Source: an uncultured Lachnospiraceae bacterium (GTDB taxonomy: Bacteria; Bacillota; Clostridia; Lachnospirales; Lachnospiraceae). Taken from it: DNA of 64,000 nucleotides. The stretch covers positions 248,001 to 312,000 of the forward strand of contig CAMUMG010000002.1 in assembly GCA_947089905.1 (NCBI GenBank), given 5' to 3'. The notes under the pieces were generated by a model. The model was not told the origin of the DNA. It was given only the letters and a program-made list of their open reading frames with translations, and did not search any database. A program made the translations under genes and the position numbers. The first letter of the stretch is position 1. Every line of letters starts with the position of its first letter. Positions 16,069-24,822 of the stretch are shown here, one piece after another.

Positions 16069-18117
16069 TCATCTTTTTGTCTTTGATTGACAAAGTTCAA
16101 ACTTTTGTACCATTTTATTTAATATTTCAGCCTGTGAAGCCAACTCTTCTGAAGTTGCAGAAGTTTCTTCTGAGGCTGCGGAATTATCTTGTATTCTATG
16201 GGTAATCTCTTCAATTCCTATACTGAGCTGTTTCATATTTTCTGCTTGAACAACCGCATTTTTACTTGTTTGTTGGATCATTTCATTTACAGCATTTACA
16301 GCATTTACCGATTCTTTTAGTGAGTCCATTGCACTAATTGTAATTGTATTTCCTTTGTTAATCTCTTCCATTGAAATTTCGATTAGCTCTTTTGTAGTAT
16401 TAGCTGCCTTTGAACTTTCTAATGCCAGTTTTCCGATTTCATCAGCAACAACCGCAAAGCCTCTTCCTGCTTCACCAGCACGAGCAGCTTCTATTGAGGC
16501 ATTTAGGGATAGAAGATTTGTTTGTGATGCAATATCTTCGATTGTTTGAATGATTCCAACAACTTGTTGAGAAGTCTGATGGATTTTACTCATAGCATCC
16601 ATCATTAGTTTCATTTTTTCCTGATTTTGTTCGATCATTTTAGCAGTATATGCAGTTGCTTTAGCGGAAGTTTCGGCCTCCTTACGACTGTTTTCTAACT
16701 GATCTGTAACAGTATTTGTCGTTGCTGAAATTTGTTCAATCGAAGCGGCTTGTTCCTCAGCACCTTCTGCTAATACTTGAGAGGCAGCAGCAAGTTCAGT
16801 GGCTCCAACAGATACTCGTTCAGAACTTGTATGAATTCCTATCATAACCTGATTCATAGAATCAGAAATATTGAGTAAAGCAATTTTTATTTTCTGAAAT
16901 TCACCCACATAGTCATGTTTCAAATTAATACTTAGTTTCCCATCAGCAATTTGTGTCAGTACTTCCGAGGTTTCATTAATATATACAATATACTCTTTTA
17001 GTCGATCTACTGTCTTTTGGAAAGATTCTCCTAACTCTCCAATTTCATCCTCACTTGTTATATGAAGATTTACATCCAGATTTCCAGCAGCAAGTTGTTG
17101 TGCAATATGGTTTAGTTCTAAGATAGGTTTTGTCAAATTGATAGCACTTTTCTTGATTCTGAATGCTATCAATATAATACCGACTGCAAAAAGAATGAGC
17201 AGTGCAATGACCATTGTAATTAACATAGAATAGTATTCTGATAAAGGTAAACTACTCAGTACAATATATCCTGTATCCCCTGCATGTTGTAATGAACCAT
17301 ATTTTGTAAGGCCAGCTATTTTATATCTAAAAAATTCATTATTTTTTGATTTGAGTATATTTATGACATTTTGGGATACGTCTACTTCTTTAACATTTTT
17401 TTGAATAATATCCTTTTCTGGGTGATAAAGGAAGGTGCCATTTTCAGATAATAATAACATATATCCATTACGACCAATCTTGTATTCACTCATAATGTTT
17501 GTCATATGATCAAGAGAAATATCCATGCCTACTGCACCAAGAACAGTGCCTGTAGCATCATCATAAACTGGAGATGCAGCACTTAAAATCATTTTTCCAG
17601 TCGAAGAATCAACATAAGGTTCCGTTAGGATCGGTTTTTTTGTAGTGATACAGCTATACCAACCACGTCCTGTAATATCCCAACCATCTCCACTTATAAA
17701 ACCATCTGACTGTACTAATGTACTTGAGTCTAAATCAGAAAGCCACACTGCCATAACATTTTCGGAATCAGTATTTGCGATTTTAATAAGGTTATCCATA
17801 ACAGTATTCATTTTTTCATTTTCCCAAATATGCTCTCCTGCTTTTGTTTCCATCATAACATATTTGATCTCAGGATTGACAGCTAACTGTTCAGCACTCC
17901 TTATATACTGTTCCAGAAATCCTGTAAGTTGATTGGCAGCTGCATTGGATTCTTGTGTTAGTTCTGTCTTTTTTGATGTAATACTTAGCGAGCCTACCAT
18001 ATAGATTGCAACAGCTGCTATAAGTAGAAGTACTAAGATGGCACTTCCACCAATTTGATAAAGAATTTCATCTACTATCCTTTTTTTTGAATTTGTTCCT
18101 TTTTTTGTATGCTTCAT
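16069..18117 (-). CDS. Methyl-accepting chemotaxis protein (dCache sensor)
   Basis: A 682-residue chemoreceptor. It has an N-terminal membrane helix (about 20-42), an extracellular double-Cache-like sensor (about 45-300, with [51 protein letters not shown]), a second membrane helix (about 302-322), a HAMP domain, and a long coiled-coil signalling domain. Its tip is [32 protein letters not shown] (about 525-550). The PYVDS-x-T-G and D-I-S-L features suggest an amino-acid or small carboxylate ligand. There is no che operon here, so it would plug into chromosomal chemotaxis proteins. As cargo of a mobile element a chemoreceptor is unusual. Confidence 0.9.
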   Translation of the reverse strand: MKHTKKGTNSKKRIVDEILYQIGGSAILVLLLIAAVAIYMVGSLSITSKKTELTQESNAAANQLTGFLEQYIRSAEQLAVNPEIKYVMMETKAGEHIWENEKMNTVMDNLIKIANTDSENVMAVWLSDLDSSTLVQSDGFISGDGWDITGRGWYSCITTKKPILTEPYVDSSTGKMILSAASPVYDDATGTVLGAVGMDISLDHMTNIMSEYKIGRNGYMLLLSENGTFLYHPEKDIIQKNVKEVDVSQNVINILKSKNNEFFRYKIAGLTKYGSLQHAGDTGYIVLSSLPLSEYYSMLITMVIALLILFAVGIILIAFRIKKSAINLTKPILELNHIAQQLAAGNLDVNLHITSEDEIGELGESFQKTVDRLKEYIVYINETSEVLTQIADGKLSINLKHDYVGEFQKIKIALLNISDSMNQVMIGIHTSSERVSVGATELAAASQVLAEGAEEQAASIEQISATTNTVTDQLENSRKEAETSAKATAYTAKMIEQNQEKMKLMMDAMSKIHQTSQQVVGIIQTIEDIASQTNLLSLNASIEAARAGEAGRGFAVVADEIGKLALESSKAANTTKELIEISMEEINKGNTITISAMDSLKESVNAVNAVNEMIQQTSKNAVVQAENMKQLSIGIEEITHRIQDNSAASEETSATSEELASQAEILNKMVQKFELCQSKTKR

Positions 18118-18337
18118 TATACGCCTCCTGTATATCGTTATCCCTTTCTTATTGTATCGCTATTTTTCGACTAATACAATAAGAATTTAGAATCTTTCTA
18201 TCCCTAATTTTATAAAAAAACATTTACTACTTTTAAATATGTGATAAAATTTAAGTAACAAGGAGGTAGGATATAGCAGATATCAATAAGTTGCTCATTT
18301 GTTTTTCTTAAAAAATAATGAAAGGTTGTGGAATAAA

Positions 18338-20527
18338 ATGAAACAGCAAGGAAAAAAAGCTGGTTGGCGAAGTTCTTTATACAGGATCGTAAGTATAGTA
18401 TTATTTGCTATGATATTATGTTATACATTTCCACAAGTACAAATCAAAGCTGCAGAAAGTACATCTGAGGATTTTGTAATTGAGGATAACATATTGGTGA
18501 AATATTGTGGAGATGCTAAAAAAGTGACAATTCCTAATGGAGTAACAAAGATTGGAACTCATGCGTTTTCTGGATGTAAAAGTTTAAGTAGTGTAACGAT
18601 TCCAGACGGGGTGGAAGAGATCGGAATTTCTGCATTTTCCGGATGCAGAAATTTAAGTAGTGTAAAAATATCAAATAAAGTGAAAAGGATTGGAGATTGT
18701 GCGTTTTCCGCATGTAGTAGTCTAAAAAGTATAAAAATTCCAGATGGAATACAAGAAATCGGAAAAGGTATATTTTTAGAATGCGAAAGCTTAAGCAGTA
18801 TAACACTTCCAAAAGGAATAAAGAGTATTAACGATTATATGTTTTATAAATGTAAAAGCTTAAAAAATATAACAATTCCAAATAAAGTAGAAAGTATTGG
18901 CGAAGGTGCATTTTATAAATGTAAAAGCTTAAAAAATATAACAATTCCAAACAGAGTGAAAGATATCAAGGATTCTGCATTTTATAAATGTAGTAATCTA
19001 AGTAATATAGTACTTCCTAAAAGTATAAAAAGGATTGGGGAGAGTGCATTCAAAGGTTGTGAACGTTTAAAAAGTATAAAAATTCCAGATGGAGTAACAA
19101 GCATTGGAACTTCTGCTTTTGATTTTACTCCATGGTTAGAAAATCAAAGAAAGAAAAATCCGTTAGTTATTATAAATGGAATTTTAATTGATGGAAAAAA
19201 GTGTTCAGGAGAAATAGTAATTCCAAAAGAAGTAACAAATATTGTAGCTTATGCGTTTATAGGATGCAAAAGTTTAAAGAGTATAACAATTCCAAAAGGT
19301 GTGACAACTATAGAAGATGGAGTATTTTGGGAGTGCAGCAATTTAAAAAGTGTAATCATTCCAGAGAAAGTGACAAAGATCGGAAGTTCTGTATTTTGGG
19401 AGTGTAGCAGTTTAGATAGCATAGAGATTCCAGAAGGAGTAACAAGAATCGAAGATGATACATTCAGAGGATGCAGCAGTTTAAAGAATGTAATCATTCC
19501 AGAAAAAGTAACAGAAATCGGAAGTTCTGTATTTTTGGGGTGCAGCAGTTTAGATAGCATAGAGATTCCAGAAGGAGTAATCAGTATAGGTTCTTATACA
19601 TTTTCGGGATGCAGCAGTTTAGATAGTATAGAGATTCCAGAAGGAGTAACCAGTATAGGTTCTTATACATTTTCGGGATGCAGCAGTTTAGGCACTGTAA
19701 CCATTCCAGAGAAAGTGACAGAGATCGGAGACCGTGCGTTTTCTGAATGCAGCAATTTAAAAAATATAACCATTCCAGAGGAAGTGACAAAAATCGGAAA
19801 ATATGCGTTTGAATCGACACAGTGGCTGAAAAATCAAAGAAAGAAAAATCCACTGGTTATTGTAAATGGAATTTTGATTGATGGAAGGAATTGTTTAGGA
19901 GAAGTAACGATTCCAGAAGGAGTGACAAGCATTGGGAATAATGCGTTTGAGGAATGTCAAGATTTAAGTAGTGTGATAATTCCAGAAGGAGTAATCAGCA
20001 TCGGGAATTCTGCATTTTCTGGGTGCAGCAATTTAGAAAGTGTAAGAATTCCAAAGGAAGTAACCAATATTGGTTCTGCTGCATTTTTCAGATGCAGTAG
20101 CTTAAAAAATGTAACGATTCCAGAAAGAATAACAAAAATTCAAAGTCATACGTTTTTTGGATGCAGTAGTTTAACAAGTGTAATCATTCCAGATGGGGTG
20201 ATAAACATTGAAGGTGGTGCATTTCAAGGATGTGAAAGTTTAAAAAGTATAGCGATTCCGGAAGGAGTAACTGATATAGGGGCTTACGCATTTTTTGAAT
20301 GTAGCAGTTTAAAAAGTATAACGATTCCAAAAGAAGTAGTATTTATCGGAAGCTCTGTGTTTTGGGGATGTAGCAGTTTAGAGAATATAATAATTCCAGA
20401 AGGAGTGACGGTTATCGGAGATGAGGCATTTGCTCGTTGTAGCAAGAATCTTATTATATACGGAAAGAAAGGTTCGTATGCAGAATCGTACGCAGACAAA
20501 TATAATTTGACCTTCAAGGTGAAGTAG
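18338..20527 (+). CDS. BspA-type leucine-rich-repeat surface protein
   Basis: A secreted protein of about 729 residues starting at ATG 18338, preceded by GAAAGG; an in-frame TTG at 18299 has no ribosome site. A signal peptide (basic start, hydrophobic stretch IVSIVLFAMILCYTF, cleavage near QIKAAES) is followed by about 27 repeats of 23 residues with the consensus F-x-x-C-x-S-L-x-x-I-x-I-P-x-G-V-x-x-I-G-x-x-A (LRR_5/BspA class). Two repeats are replaced by an 'island' of about 40 residues (FxxTxWLxNQRKKNPLVI...NGILIDG). The end (GSYAESYADKYNLTFKV) is the usual cap of this class. There is no LPxTG anchor, so it is secreted or loosely attached. Such proteins bind host or microbial partners. Confidence 0.88.
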   Translation: MKQQGKKAGWRSSLYRIVSIVLFAMILCYTFPQVQIKAAESTSEDFVIEDNILVKYCGDAKKVTIPNGVTKIGTHAFSGCKSLSSVTIPDGVEEIGISAFSGCRNLSSVKISNKVKRIGDCAFSACSSLKSIKIPDGIQEIGKGIFLECESLSSITLPKGIKSINDYMFYKCKSLKNITIPNKVESIGEGAFYKCKSLKNITIPNRVKDIKDSAFYKCSNLSNIVLPKSIKRIGESAFKGCERLKSIKIPDGVTSIGTSAFDFTPWLENQRKKNPLVIINGILIDGKKCSGEIVIPKEVTNIVAYAFIGCKSLKSITIPKGVTTIEDGVFWECSNLKSVIIPEKVTKIGSSVFWECSSLDSIEIPEGVTRIEDDTFRGCSSLKNVIIPEKVTEIGSSVFLGCSSLDSIEIPEGVISIGSYTFSGCSSLDSIEIPEGVTSIGSYTFSGCSSLGTVTIPEKVTEIGDRAFSECSNLKNITIPEEVTKIGKYAFESTQWLKNQRKKNPLVIVNGILIDGRNCLGEVTIPEGVTSIGNNAFEECQDLSSVIIPEGVISIGNSAFSGCSNLESVRIPKEVTNIGSAAFFRCSSLKNVTIPERITKIQSHTFFGCSSLTSVIIPDGVINIEGGAFQGCESLKSIAIPEGVTDIGAYAFFECSSLKSITIPKEVVFIGSSVFWGCSSLENIIIPEGVTVIGDEAFARCSKNLIIYGKKGSYAESYADKYNLTFKVK

Positions 20528-20579
20528 TTTATCGTTTTTCCTCATGAACCCAATTTTCTATTAAAACAAAATGTGAAAA

Positions 20580-20631
20580 TTGTATCAAAGACAGCGTTTA
20601 CATAGAAATAAAACTCGCTTAATTGATACAA
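20580..20631. repeat. Complete attP-like site at the B1/B2 junction
   Basis: TTGTATCAA (20580-20588), 16 nt, GA (20605-20606), 16 nt, TTGATACAA (20623-20631): a symmetrical site of 52 bp. The left 27 bp are identical to 28060-28086, the right end of B2. This junction is what a fused circle of these elements would look like, and it proves that B1 and B2 use the same recombination system. Confidence 0.85.
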
Positions 20632-20857
20632 AGGGGAAAGGCAGAATAGCCGCAAAACCGCTGAAATAAAGGCATTTGACGATATTGGATACCGCCAGAT
20701 GCCTTTTTTGTTGTAAGTGGTTTTGGAGATGTGGAAAGCTGAGAGATGCGTGAACCCTTCCTGCGTAAATTTGAACCCCCCTTATTTGGAAAAATTGAAC
20801 CCTCTCAAGGCAAAATCAAAATGTTTTGAGTTGTGGTAAAATACCGCTATGAAATTT

Positions 20858-20874
20858 ATTAGTGGCTCACTAAT
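20858..20874. promoter_or_regulatory. Palindromic operator candidate upstream of the FMN-binding protein
   Basis: ATTAGTGGCTCACTAAT is a perfect inverted repeat with a 3-nt centre. The preceding AAATTTATTAG also occurs at 22622-22632, in the gap between the sirtuin and HxlR genes, followed there by CCACTATT. HxlR regulators bind such short inverted repeats, so both may be targets of the HxlR protein encoded at 22727. Confidence 0.5.
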
Positions 20875-20962
20875 TTGTTAATATCTTGTATCTTTAAAGC
20901 CAGCAGACTATAATTTGGTTTAGCAAATCTAATTAAGAAATGAAACTCAGGAGGTACTTCTT

Positions 20963-21358
20963 ATGTTGAATGAAAATGTAAAGAAACTGCTGGCCGAGAA
21001 TATGTGGGATTTAGCCACCTGTGCCAATAATGAGCCGAATGTGGTTCCCGTGGCGTTCAAGGATGTAACAGAAGACGGGAAGCTGGTGGTGGGTGACGTA
21101 TTCCTTGAGACCACGCTGAACAATCTGAAGGCAAACGGCGGCAGGATTGCCATTTCCGTATATGATGCAAAATCCCTGGAAGGCTACCAGATCAAGGGCA
21201 TTGCGGAGTACGTGACAGAAGGTGCGGTTGTTGATACGTTTAAGGCCATGGTGGAAAAAATGTTCAATGGAGCGGCTGCCGCAAAGGGCGCGCTGGTTAT
21301 TACACCGGAAAAGGTGATCGTGACTACCCCAGGAGCGGAAAACAAAAAAGTTCTGTAA
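20963..21358 (+). CDS. Pyridoxamine 5'-phosphate oxidase-like FMN-binding protein
   Basis: A 131-residue split-barrel protein. It has the short N-terminal helix (ENVKKLLAENMWDLATC), the strand NVVPVAFKDV, KLVVGDVFLETTLNNLKANGG and GYQIKGIAEYVTEG, as in small PNPOx-like flavin proteins. It probably binds FMN and acts as a reductase or redox-sensing protein; real PNP oxidase activity is unlikely at this length. The ATG follows CAGGAGG. It may form an operon with the ferredoxin 140 bp downstream, and lies beside the sirtuin/HxlR/macrodomain genes in GC-richer DNA, so a role in redox or ADP-ribosylation stress is possible but not shown. Confidence 0.82.
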   Translation: MLNENVKKLLAENMWDLATCANNEPNVVPVAFKDVTEDGKLVVGDVFLETTLNNLKANGGRIAISVYDAKSLEGYQIKGIAEYVTEGAVVDTFKAMVEKMFNGAAAAKGALVITPEKVIVTTPGAENKKVL

Positions 21359-21499
21359 GGCGGACAAAAAGCGGCGGGTATAGAGCCCATAAAAATGCTC
21401 TGTACCCGTTTTACATATGGCAGATAATAGTTGTGTGATGTTAAAGTTAAATAGCCATGCCGTGGAGCTGCGTGGTTTGTAACACTGTGGGAGGAAATC

Positions 21500-21703
21500 A
21501 TGAAAGCCTATATTGATCCGGAAAAATGTATTGGCTGCGGAGCCTGCATCGCAGAATGCCCGGAACACGCAATCATTATGCTGCCGGGTTTTCGGAGTGA
21601 GGTGCAGGCTGCAAAATGTTGCGGCTGCGGGCATTGTGTGGAACTTTGCCATAGAAAGGTGCCGGTATTGCGCGATGAGGGTATTATGCCAGTTCACGGA
21701 TAA
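21500..21703 (+). CDS. Two-cluster 4Fe-4S ferredoxin
   Basis: A 67-residue ferredoxin with two Fe-S motifs: CIGCGACIAECPEH (about 11-24) and CCGCGHCVELCHRK (about 35-48). Each has the C-x2-C-x2-C-x3-C layout; the second lacks the proline after its last cysteine (CH in place of CP). It should transfer electrons in the cytoplasm. The ATG follows GGGAGG. Its end overlaps the convergent sirtuin gene by 20 bp. The preceding FMN-binding protein is a likely electron partner. Confidence 0.9.
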   Translation: MKAYIDPEKCIGCGACIAECPEHAIIMLPGFRSEVQAAKCCGCGHCVELCHRKVPVLRDEGIMPVHG

Positions 21704-22550
21704 CGGTGTCAATATCCCTGCTTATCACAATGGAGCGGTCTTCTAATAATATGGGATAACAGGGATTGGTGAGGTTTATGCTTGCATAAACGGCATCCGG
21801 ATTCTTTACTGGCATGTTCCAGAAAGGAAACTTTATGACGCCCGGCGAATTGAAGCCGACGCCCAGCTCAAGGTATAAAATCCTGCCGGTTTCGTGGCAT
21901 GACAGGTATTCTTCATAGCGGTCATGTGCAGTATGCCAGCCTTCATCCCGGACGAAGGTATCATCCCAGAACAGGTTAAAGTCCATTTCCCGTCCGCATT
22001 TTGGACAGTGTGGGATGAGTTCTGCGGGTATCCGCATACCCCTGGCCTCTGCCGTCATTTTTTTCAGGGTTTCGTAATTATCATAAGTGGCAGTATGGCA
22101 GGGCTTCGAGCATTGGAAGAGCCCGAAATCGCCCTGGGTATAGCACAGCTTTTCTTTCGGAAAGCCGGAGCGTTGGAAAGTATGGTCGATGTTGGTAGTC
22201 AGGACAAAATAATCTTTCCTGGACAGAAGTTCCAGCAGTTTCTTGTGGGTATCTTTTGGAATCTCTTCATAGCGGTTAATCCATGCCCAACGTGACCAGT
22301 AGGTCCACCGTTCTTCATTAGTTTCAAAGTCCGCAAAACAGCCGGTATACATATCTATCATCCCGTATTTATTCACGAAGTCTCCAAAATGCTTTTCCAG
22401 GCGTTCCCCGGCAAATTCGTATCCTGCGGAAGCGGAGAGATCGCTCCCGGCACCGATGATCACGGTATCGGATTCTTCAAGGGTCAGCCGGAGCTTTTTT
22501 AGTTCGCTTTCATAGGTTCCAGTTGTGCCGGCGGCGATGTTTTTTATCAT
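21684..22550 (-). CDS. SirTM-type sirtuin (protein ADP-ribosyltransferase class)
   Basis: A 288-residue Sir2-fold protein of the macrodomain-linked (class M, SirTM) type. Visible motifs: GAGSDLSASAGYEFAGERLEKHF (NAD binding), KYGMIDMY, YWSRWAWINRY, TTNIDHTFQRSGF, then YTQGDFGLFQCSKPCH. The catalytic His of ordinary deacetylases is replaced by Gln (TQGDFG), which is characteristic of SirTM enzymes that ADP-ribosylate protein targets. Four zinc cysteines are present (CSKPC ... CPKCG). In known systems SirTM modifies a lipoylated GcvH-like protein and is reversed by a macrodomain enzyme. The macrodomain gene is nearby (23135), but no gcvH-L or lplA gene is in the window. Confidence 0.88.
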   Translation of the reverse strand: MIKNIAAGTTGTYESELKKLRLTLEESDTVIIGAGSDLSASAGYEFAGERLEKHFGDFVNKYGMIDMYTGCFADFETNEERWTYWSRWAWINRYEEIPKDTHKKLLELLSRKDYFVLTTNIDHTFQRSGFPKEKLCYTQGDFGLFQCSKPCHTATYDNYETLKKMTAEARGMRIPAELIPHCPKCGREMDFNLFWDDTFVRDEGWHTAHDRYEEYLSCHETGRILYLELGVGFNSPGVIKFPFWNMPVKNPDAVYASINLTNPCYPILLEDRSIVISRDIDTVIRELA

Positions 22551-22726
22551 GATGGATGCCTCCTTTATTGTTTTCTCGTCAGCAGTATATTCTTTCTACT
22601 TGATATGGGCAATATATTTGTAAATTTATTAGCCACTATTCTTTTTCATAGTAACTTGATTTTTGATTGATATAAAGGGATAATGATATAGGGATACGCA
22701 GAAAAAGAATGAGTTGAGGTGATCAT

Positions 22727-23113
22727 ATGTATAAACCAAAATTAGACAAGGATATCCGCTGTCCGCTGGAATATGGCCTAGATGTGTTCGGGGGTAAATG
22801 GAATTCCCGGATCATCTGTGTGCTGGCGGCAAAAAAGACATTGCGGTACAGTGAACTGCGCAGTGAGCTTACCAATATTACGGATGCGGTTCTTGGCGCT
22901 TCGTTAAAGGCGCTGATGAAAAACGGTATGATAAACCGGCAGTCGTATGATGAAATCCCTCCCAGGGTGGAATATTCCCTTACGGAGAAGGGGCTGTCTG
23001 TCGTCCCCATTTTGCAGAGCATCTGCCAGTGGTCGGGCGCTTATCATAAAGAGGATACGGAACATACCATGCAGCATTGCCAGAAGTGTGATTATAACGG
23101 CGGTGGGAGATAA
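22727..23113 (+). CDS. HxlR-family transcriptional regulator
   Basis: A 128-residue winged-helix regulator of the HxlR type: CPLEYGLDVFGGKWNSRII (first helices), RYSELRSELTNITDAVLGASLKALMKNGMINR (recognition helix and wing), then YSLTEKGLSVVPIL. It has Cys at position 11 (CPLEY) and two or three C-terminal cysteines (CQKCDYN), so thiol or electrophile sensing is possible. It is divergent from the sirtuin gene and directly ahead of the macrodomain gene, so it probably controls both, perhaps via AAATTTATTAG motifs at 22622 and 20852. Confidence 0.88.
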   Translation: MYKPKLDKDIRCPLEYGLDVFGGKWNSRIICVLAAKKTLRYSELRSELTNITDAVLGASLKALMKNGMINRQSYDEIPPRVEYSLTEKGLSVVPILQSICQWSGAYHKEDTEHTMQHCQKCDYNGGGR

Positions 23114-23134
23114 CGGTGGGGAGGTGTGTGGAAA

Positions 23135-23929
23135 ATGGGTCGGTTAGAAAAAATACGGGCACTGAACAGCCTGCTTTTGAAAGAAGCGCCGGAGTACAGG
23201 CAGCAGGCGACACAGTTTGCAGAAGATACGGAGAGCCAGAGGCATCTGCTCCGAAGTCTGATGAATGTACGTTATCCTGGAAAGCGCTTCAGCCCAGAAT
23301 TTCTGCGCTTGCAGGATGAACTGTTAACAGAAGAACAAGAAGAAAAAGGGGTAGTGGATGTTCTGGAACTGCCGACCGTGAATTCAGACAGCCGTATCTC
23401 CCTATGGCAGGGGGATATTACATGTCTGAAGGCGGATGCTATTGTGAATGCGGCTAATTCGCAGATGCTTGGCTGTTTCATTCCGTGTCATGCCTGTATC
23501 GACAATGCCATTCATTCGGCGGCAGGGCTGCAGCTTAGGGAAGAGTGTCAGGAGCTGATGCAGGCTCAGGGACATGAGGAGCCTGTGGGCAGGGCGAAGA
23601 TAACAAAGGGATATAACCTTCCTGCAAAATTTGTACTGCATACGGTGGGGCCGGCAGTATCAGGAACCGTTACGCAGGAAGATGAAAAAAAGCTGGAATC
23701 CTGTTACCGTTCCTGTCTGGAACTGGCAGAAGCCAATGGGATCAGGAGCATTGTGTTCTGCTGTATTTCGACGGGGGTATTTTGTTTTCCCAACGGACGG
23801 GCGGCGGAGATTGCCATCCAGACGGTTAGGGAATATTTGAAAGGTTCACATATTCAGAGAGTTGTTTTTAATGTGTTTCAGGATCATGATAAAAGTATTT
23901 ATGAGCATTTATTGAAATGTAAGGCATGA
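23135..23929 (+). CDS. Zinc macrodomain, probable protein ADP-ribosyl hydrolase
   Basis: A 264-residue Zn-Macro protein from ATG 23135 (GGGGAGG 10 nt upstream). An N-terminal helical extension ending in RSLMNVRYPGK is followed by the macrodomain: ISLWQGDITCLKADAIVNAANSQMLGCF, then the zinc and active-site loop IPCHACIDNAIHSAAGLQLR, GRAKITKGYNLPAKFVLHTVGP, and FCCISTGVFCFPNGRAAEIA. This type removes ADP-ribose placed by SirTM on a carrier protein. Its position 13 bp after hxlR and 0.6 kb from the sirtuin gene supports a writer/eraser pair. Key residues appear intact. Confidence 0.88.
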   Translation: MGRLEKIRALNSLLLKEAPEYRQQATQFAEDTESQRHLLRSLMNVRYPGKRFSPEFLRLQDELLTEEQEEKGVVDVLELPTVNSDSRISLWQGDITCLKADAIVNAANSQMLGCFIPCHACIDNAIHSAAGLQLREECQELMQAQGHEEPVGRAKITKGYNLPAKFVLHTVGPAVSGTVTQEDEKKLESCYRSCLELAEANGIRSIVFCCISTGVFCFPNGRAAEIAIQTVREYLKGSHIQRVVFNVFQDHDKSIYEHLLKCKA

Positions 23930-23955
23930 GGGAAGGAAAAGGAGATGGTAACAGA

Positions 23956-24611
23956 ATGCCAGAAATCGTTTTTGAAAATATTTATAAAGAAAATTTTACT
24001 TTTTGGGAGAAAATATCCGATGCAGACAGGGAGTACATCTGCCAGAATTCTTATATGCTTACTTACCCAAAGGGAAGGAATATCCACAACGGCAAAGAAT
24101 GTTCCGGCGTAATCTTCGTCCGTTCCAAAAACCTGCGCCTTTATATGATGTCGGAGGAGGGAAAGGAGATTACACTTTATCGTCTGCACAGGGGCGATCT
24201 GTGTATGCTGTCTGCCATTACATTTGATATATTCATAGATGCGGAGGAGGACAGCCAGTGCTGTGTGGTCAGCGGTCCTGCTTTTGCGGCAGTGTCGCAG
24301 CGGAATCCGGACATCCGCATATTTGCATTGGAAACTGCGGTCAGCCGCTTTTCGGATGTGATGTGGGTGATACAGCAGGTACTGTTTATGAGCATGGATA
24401 AACGTCTGGCAATCTTCCTTTCGGATGAATCAGCCAGGACCGGTTCGGATACCATTGCGCTGACGCACGGGCAGATTGCCCGATATATGGGTTCTGCCGT
24501 GAAGTGGTATCCCGGATGCTGAAATATTTTGCCGGTGAAGGGATTGTGGAGGTTTCCAGAGGCAGCGTTACGATCCTTGATAAAAAGCGCCTCCGTGATC
24601 TAGCCTTTTAA
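23956..24611 (+). pseudogene. Crp/Fnr-family regulator, frameshifted
   Basis: Cyclic-nucleotide-type beta-barrel (KISDADREYICQNSYMLTY, GKECSGVIFVRSKNLRLYMM, GKEITLYRLHRGDLCML), the dimer helix, and the DNA-binding start (LTHGQIARYMGSA). At about 24497 one base is missing: the frame ends at 24522, while the +1 frame continues REVVSRMLKYFAGEGIVEVSRGS and ends at 24611, exactly as a Crp/Fnr recognition helix should. A functional protein would need that base. No cysteine cluster for an Fe-S centre is obvious at the N-terminus. It may have controlled the neighbouring thioredoxin and ferredoxin genes through TGTGAC-type sites. Confidence 0.85.
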
Positions 24612-24772
24612 CATGGCGAGGATATCTGCTTTCGGTCTTGCGCCTGCTGACTGGCTTATGACGTTTCCGTTTTTGATCACAGCCAGTGTGGGGATGCTCA
24701 TAACATGGAATTTTTGTGCCAGTTCCGATTCCTGGTCTACCTTGATCTTGCCTATCCATGGATTATGGACAT
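24600..24772 (-). pseudogene. Thioredoxin, internally deleted
   Basis: A start codon (ATG 24772-24770, after AAGGAAGG) opens MSII and then the reading jumps, after loss of the central part including the CGPC active site, to GKIKVDQESELAQKFHVMS, then IPTLAVIKNG and ADILAMLKG. The last about 55 residues are a typical thioredoxin C-terminus with the cis-proline (SIPT). The gene is therefore dead. It ends convergently with the Crp/Fnr pseudogene with a 12-bp overlap. A TGTGAC palindrome lies about 65 bp upstream. Confidence 0.8.
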
Positions 24773-24822
24773 GATCAGTACCTTCCTTTCTTTTTATCTG
24801 TTAGCAGTGTATCATATCCTGC

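Larger units (their letters stand above)
5166..20606. mobile_element. Element B1: serine-recombinase element with cargo
   Basis: About 15.4 kb, from the GA at 5164-5165 to the GA at 20605-20606. Its ends carry inverted arms TTGATACAA and TTGTATCAA at exactly 16 nt from each GA. Contents in order: small ORF, two intact-looking serine recombinases, HicA relic, acetyltransferase, membrane GDPD, DUF362, TetR plus two membrane proteins, SUKH-like protein, an unknown protein, a chemoreceptor and a BspA-like surface protein. There are no conjugation, replication or phage structural genes. It inserted into the element A recombinase gene together with or before B2. Confidence 0.82.
20528..20962. other. 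B1/B2 junction region, no gene
   Basis: After the leucine-rich protein come the B1 right end, the B2 left end, a hairpin with a T-run (GGCATTTG...CAGATGCCTTTTTT, about 20669-20713), three short GAACCC-type direct repeats (20751-20812) ending GGCAAAATCAAAATG, and a 17-bp palindrome (20858-20874) ahead of the FMN-binding protein gene. The GAACCCTC plus GGCAAAATCAAA motif recurs at 27993-28021 near the right end of B2. Confidence 0.55.

Noticed and set aside
18534..20517. Antisense open frames in the leucine-rich repeat gene
   Set aside because: They follow the 69-bp repeat period and lack ribosome sites; shadows of the repeats.
20751..20826. IS21-type ends (repeated TTGAACCC)
   Set aside because: Similar motifs occur near 27993-28056, but in direct and not inverted orientation, and no istA/istB genes lie between. 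They may be accessory sites of the B elements; kept only as a note.
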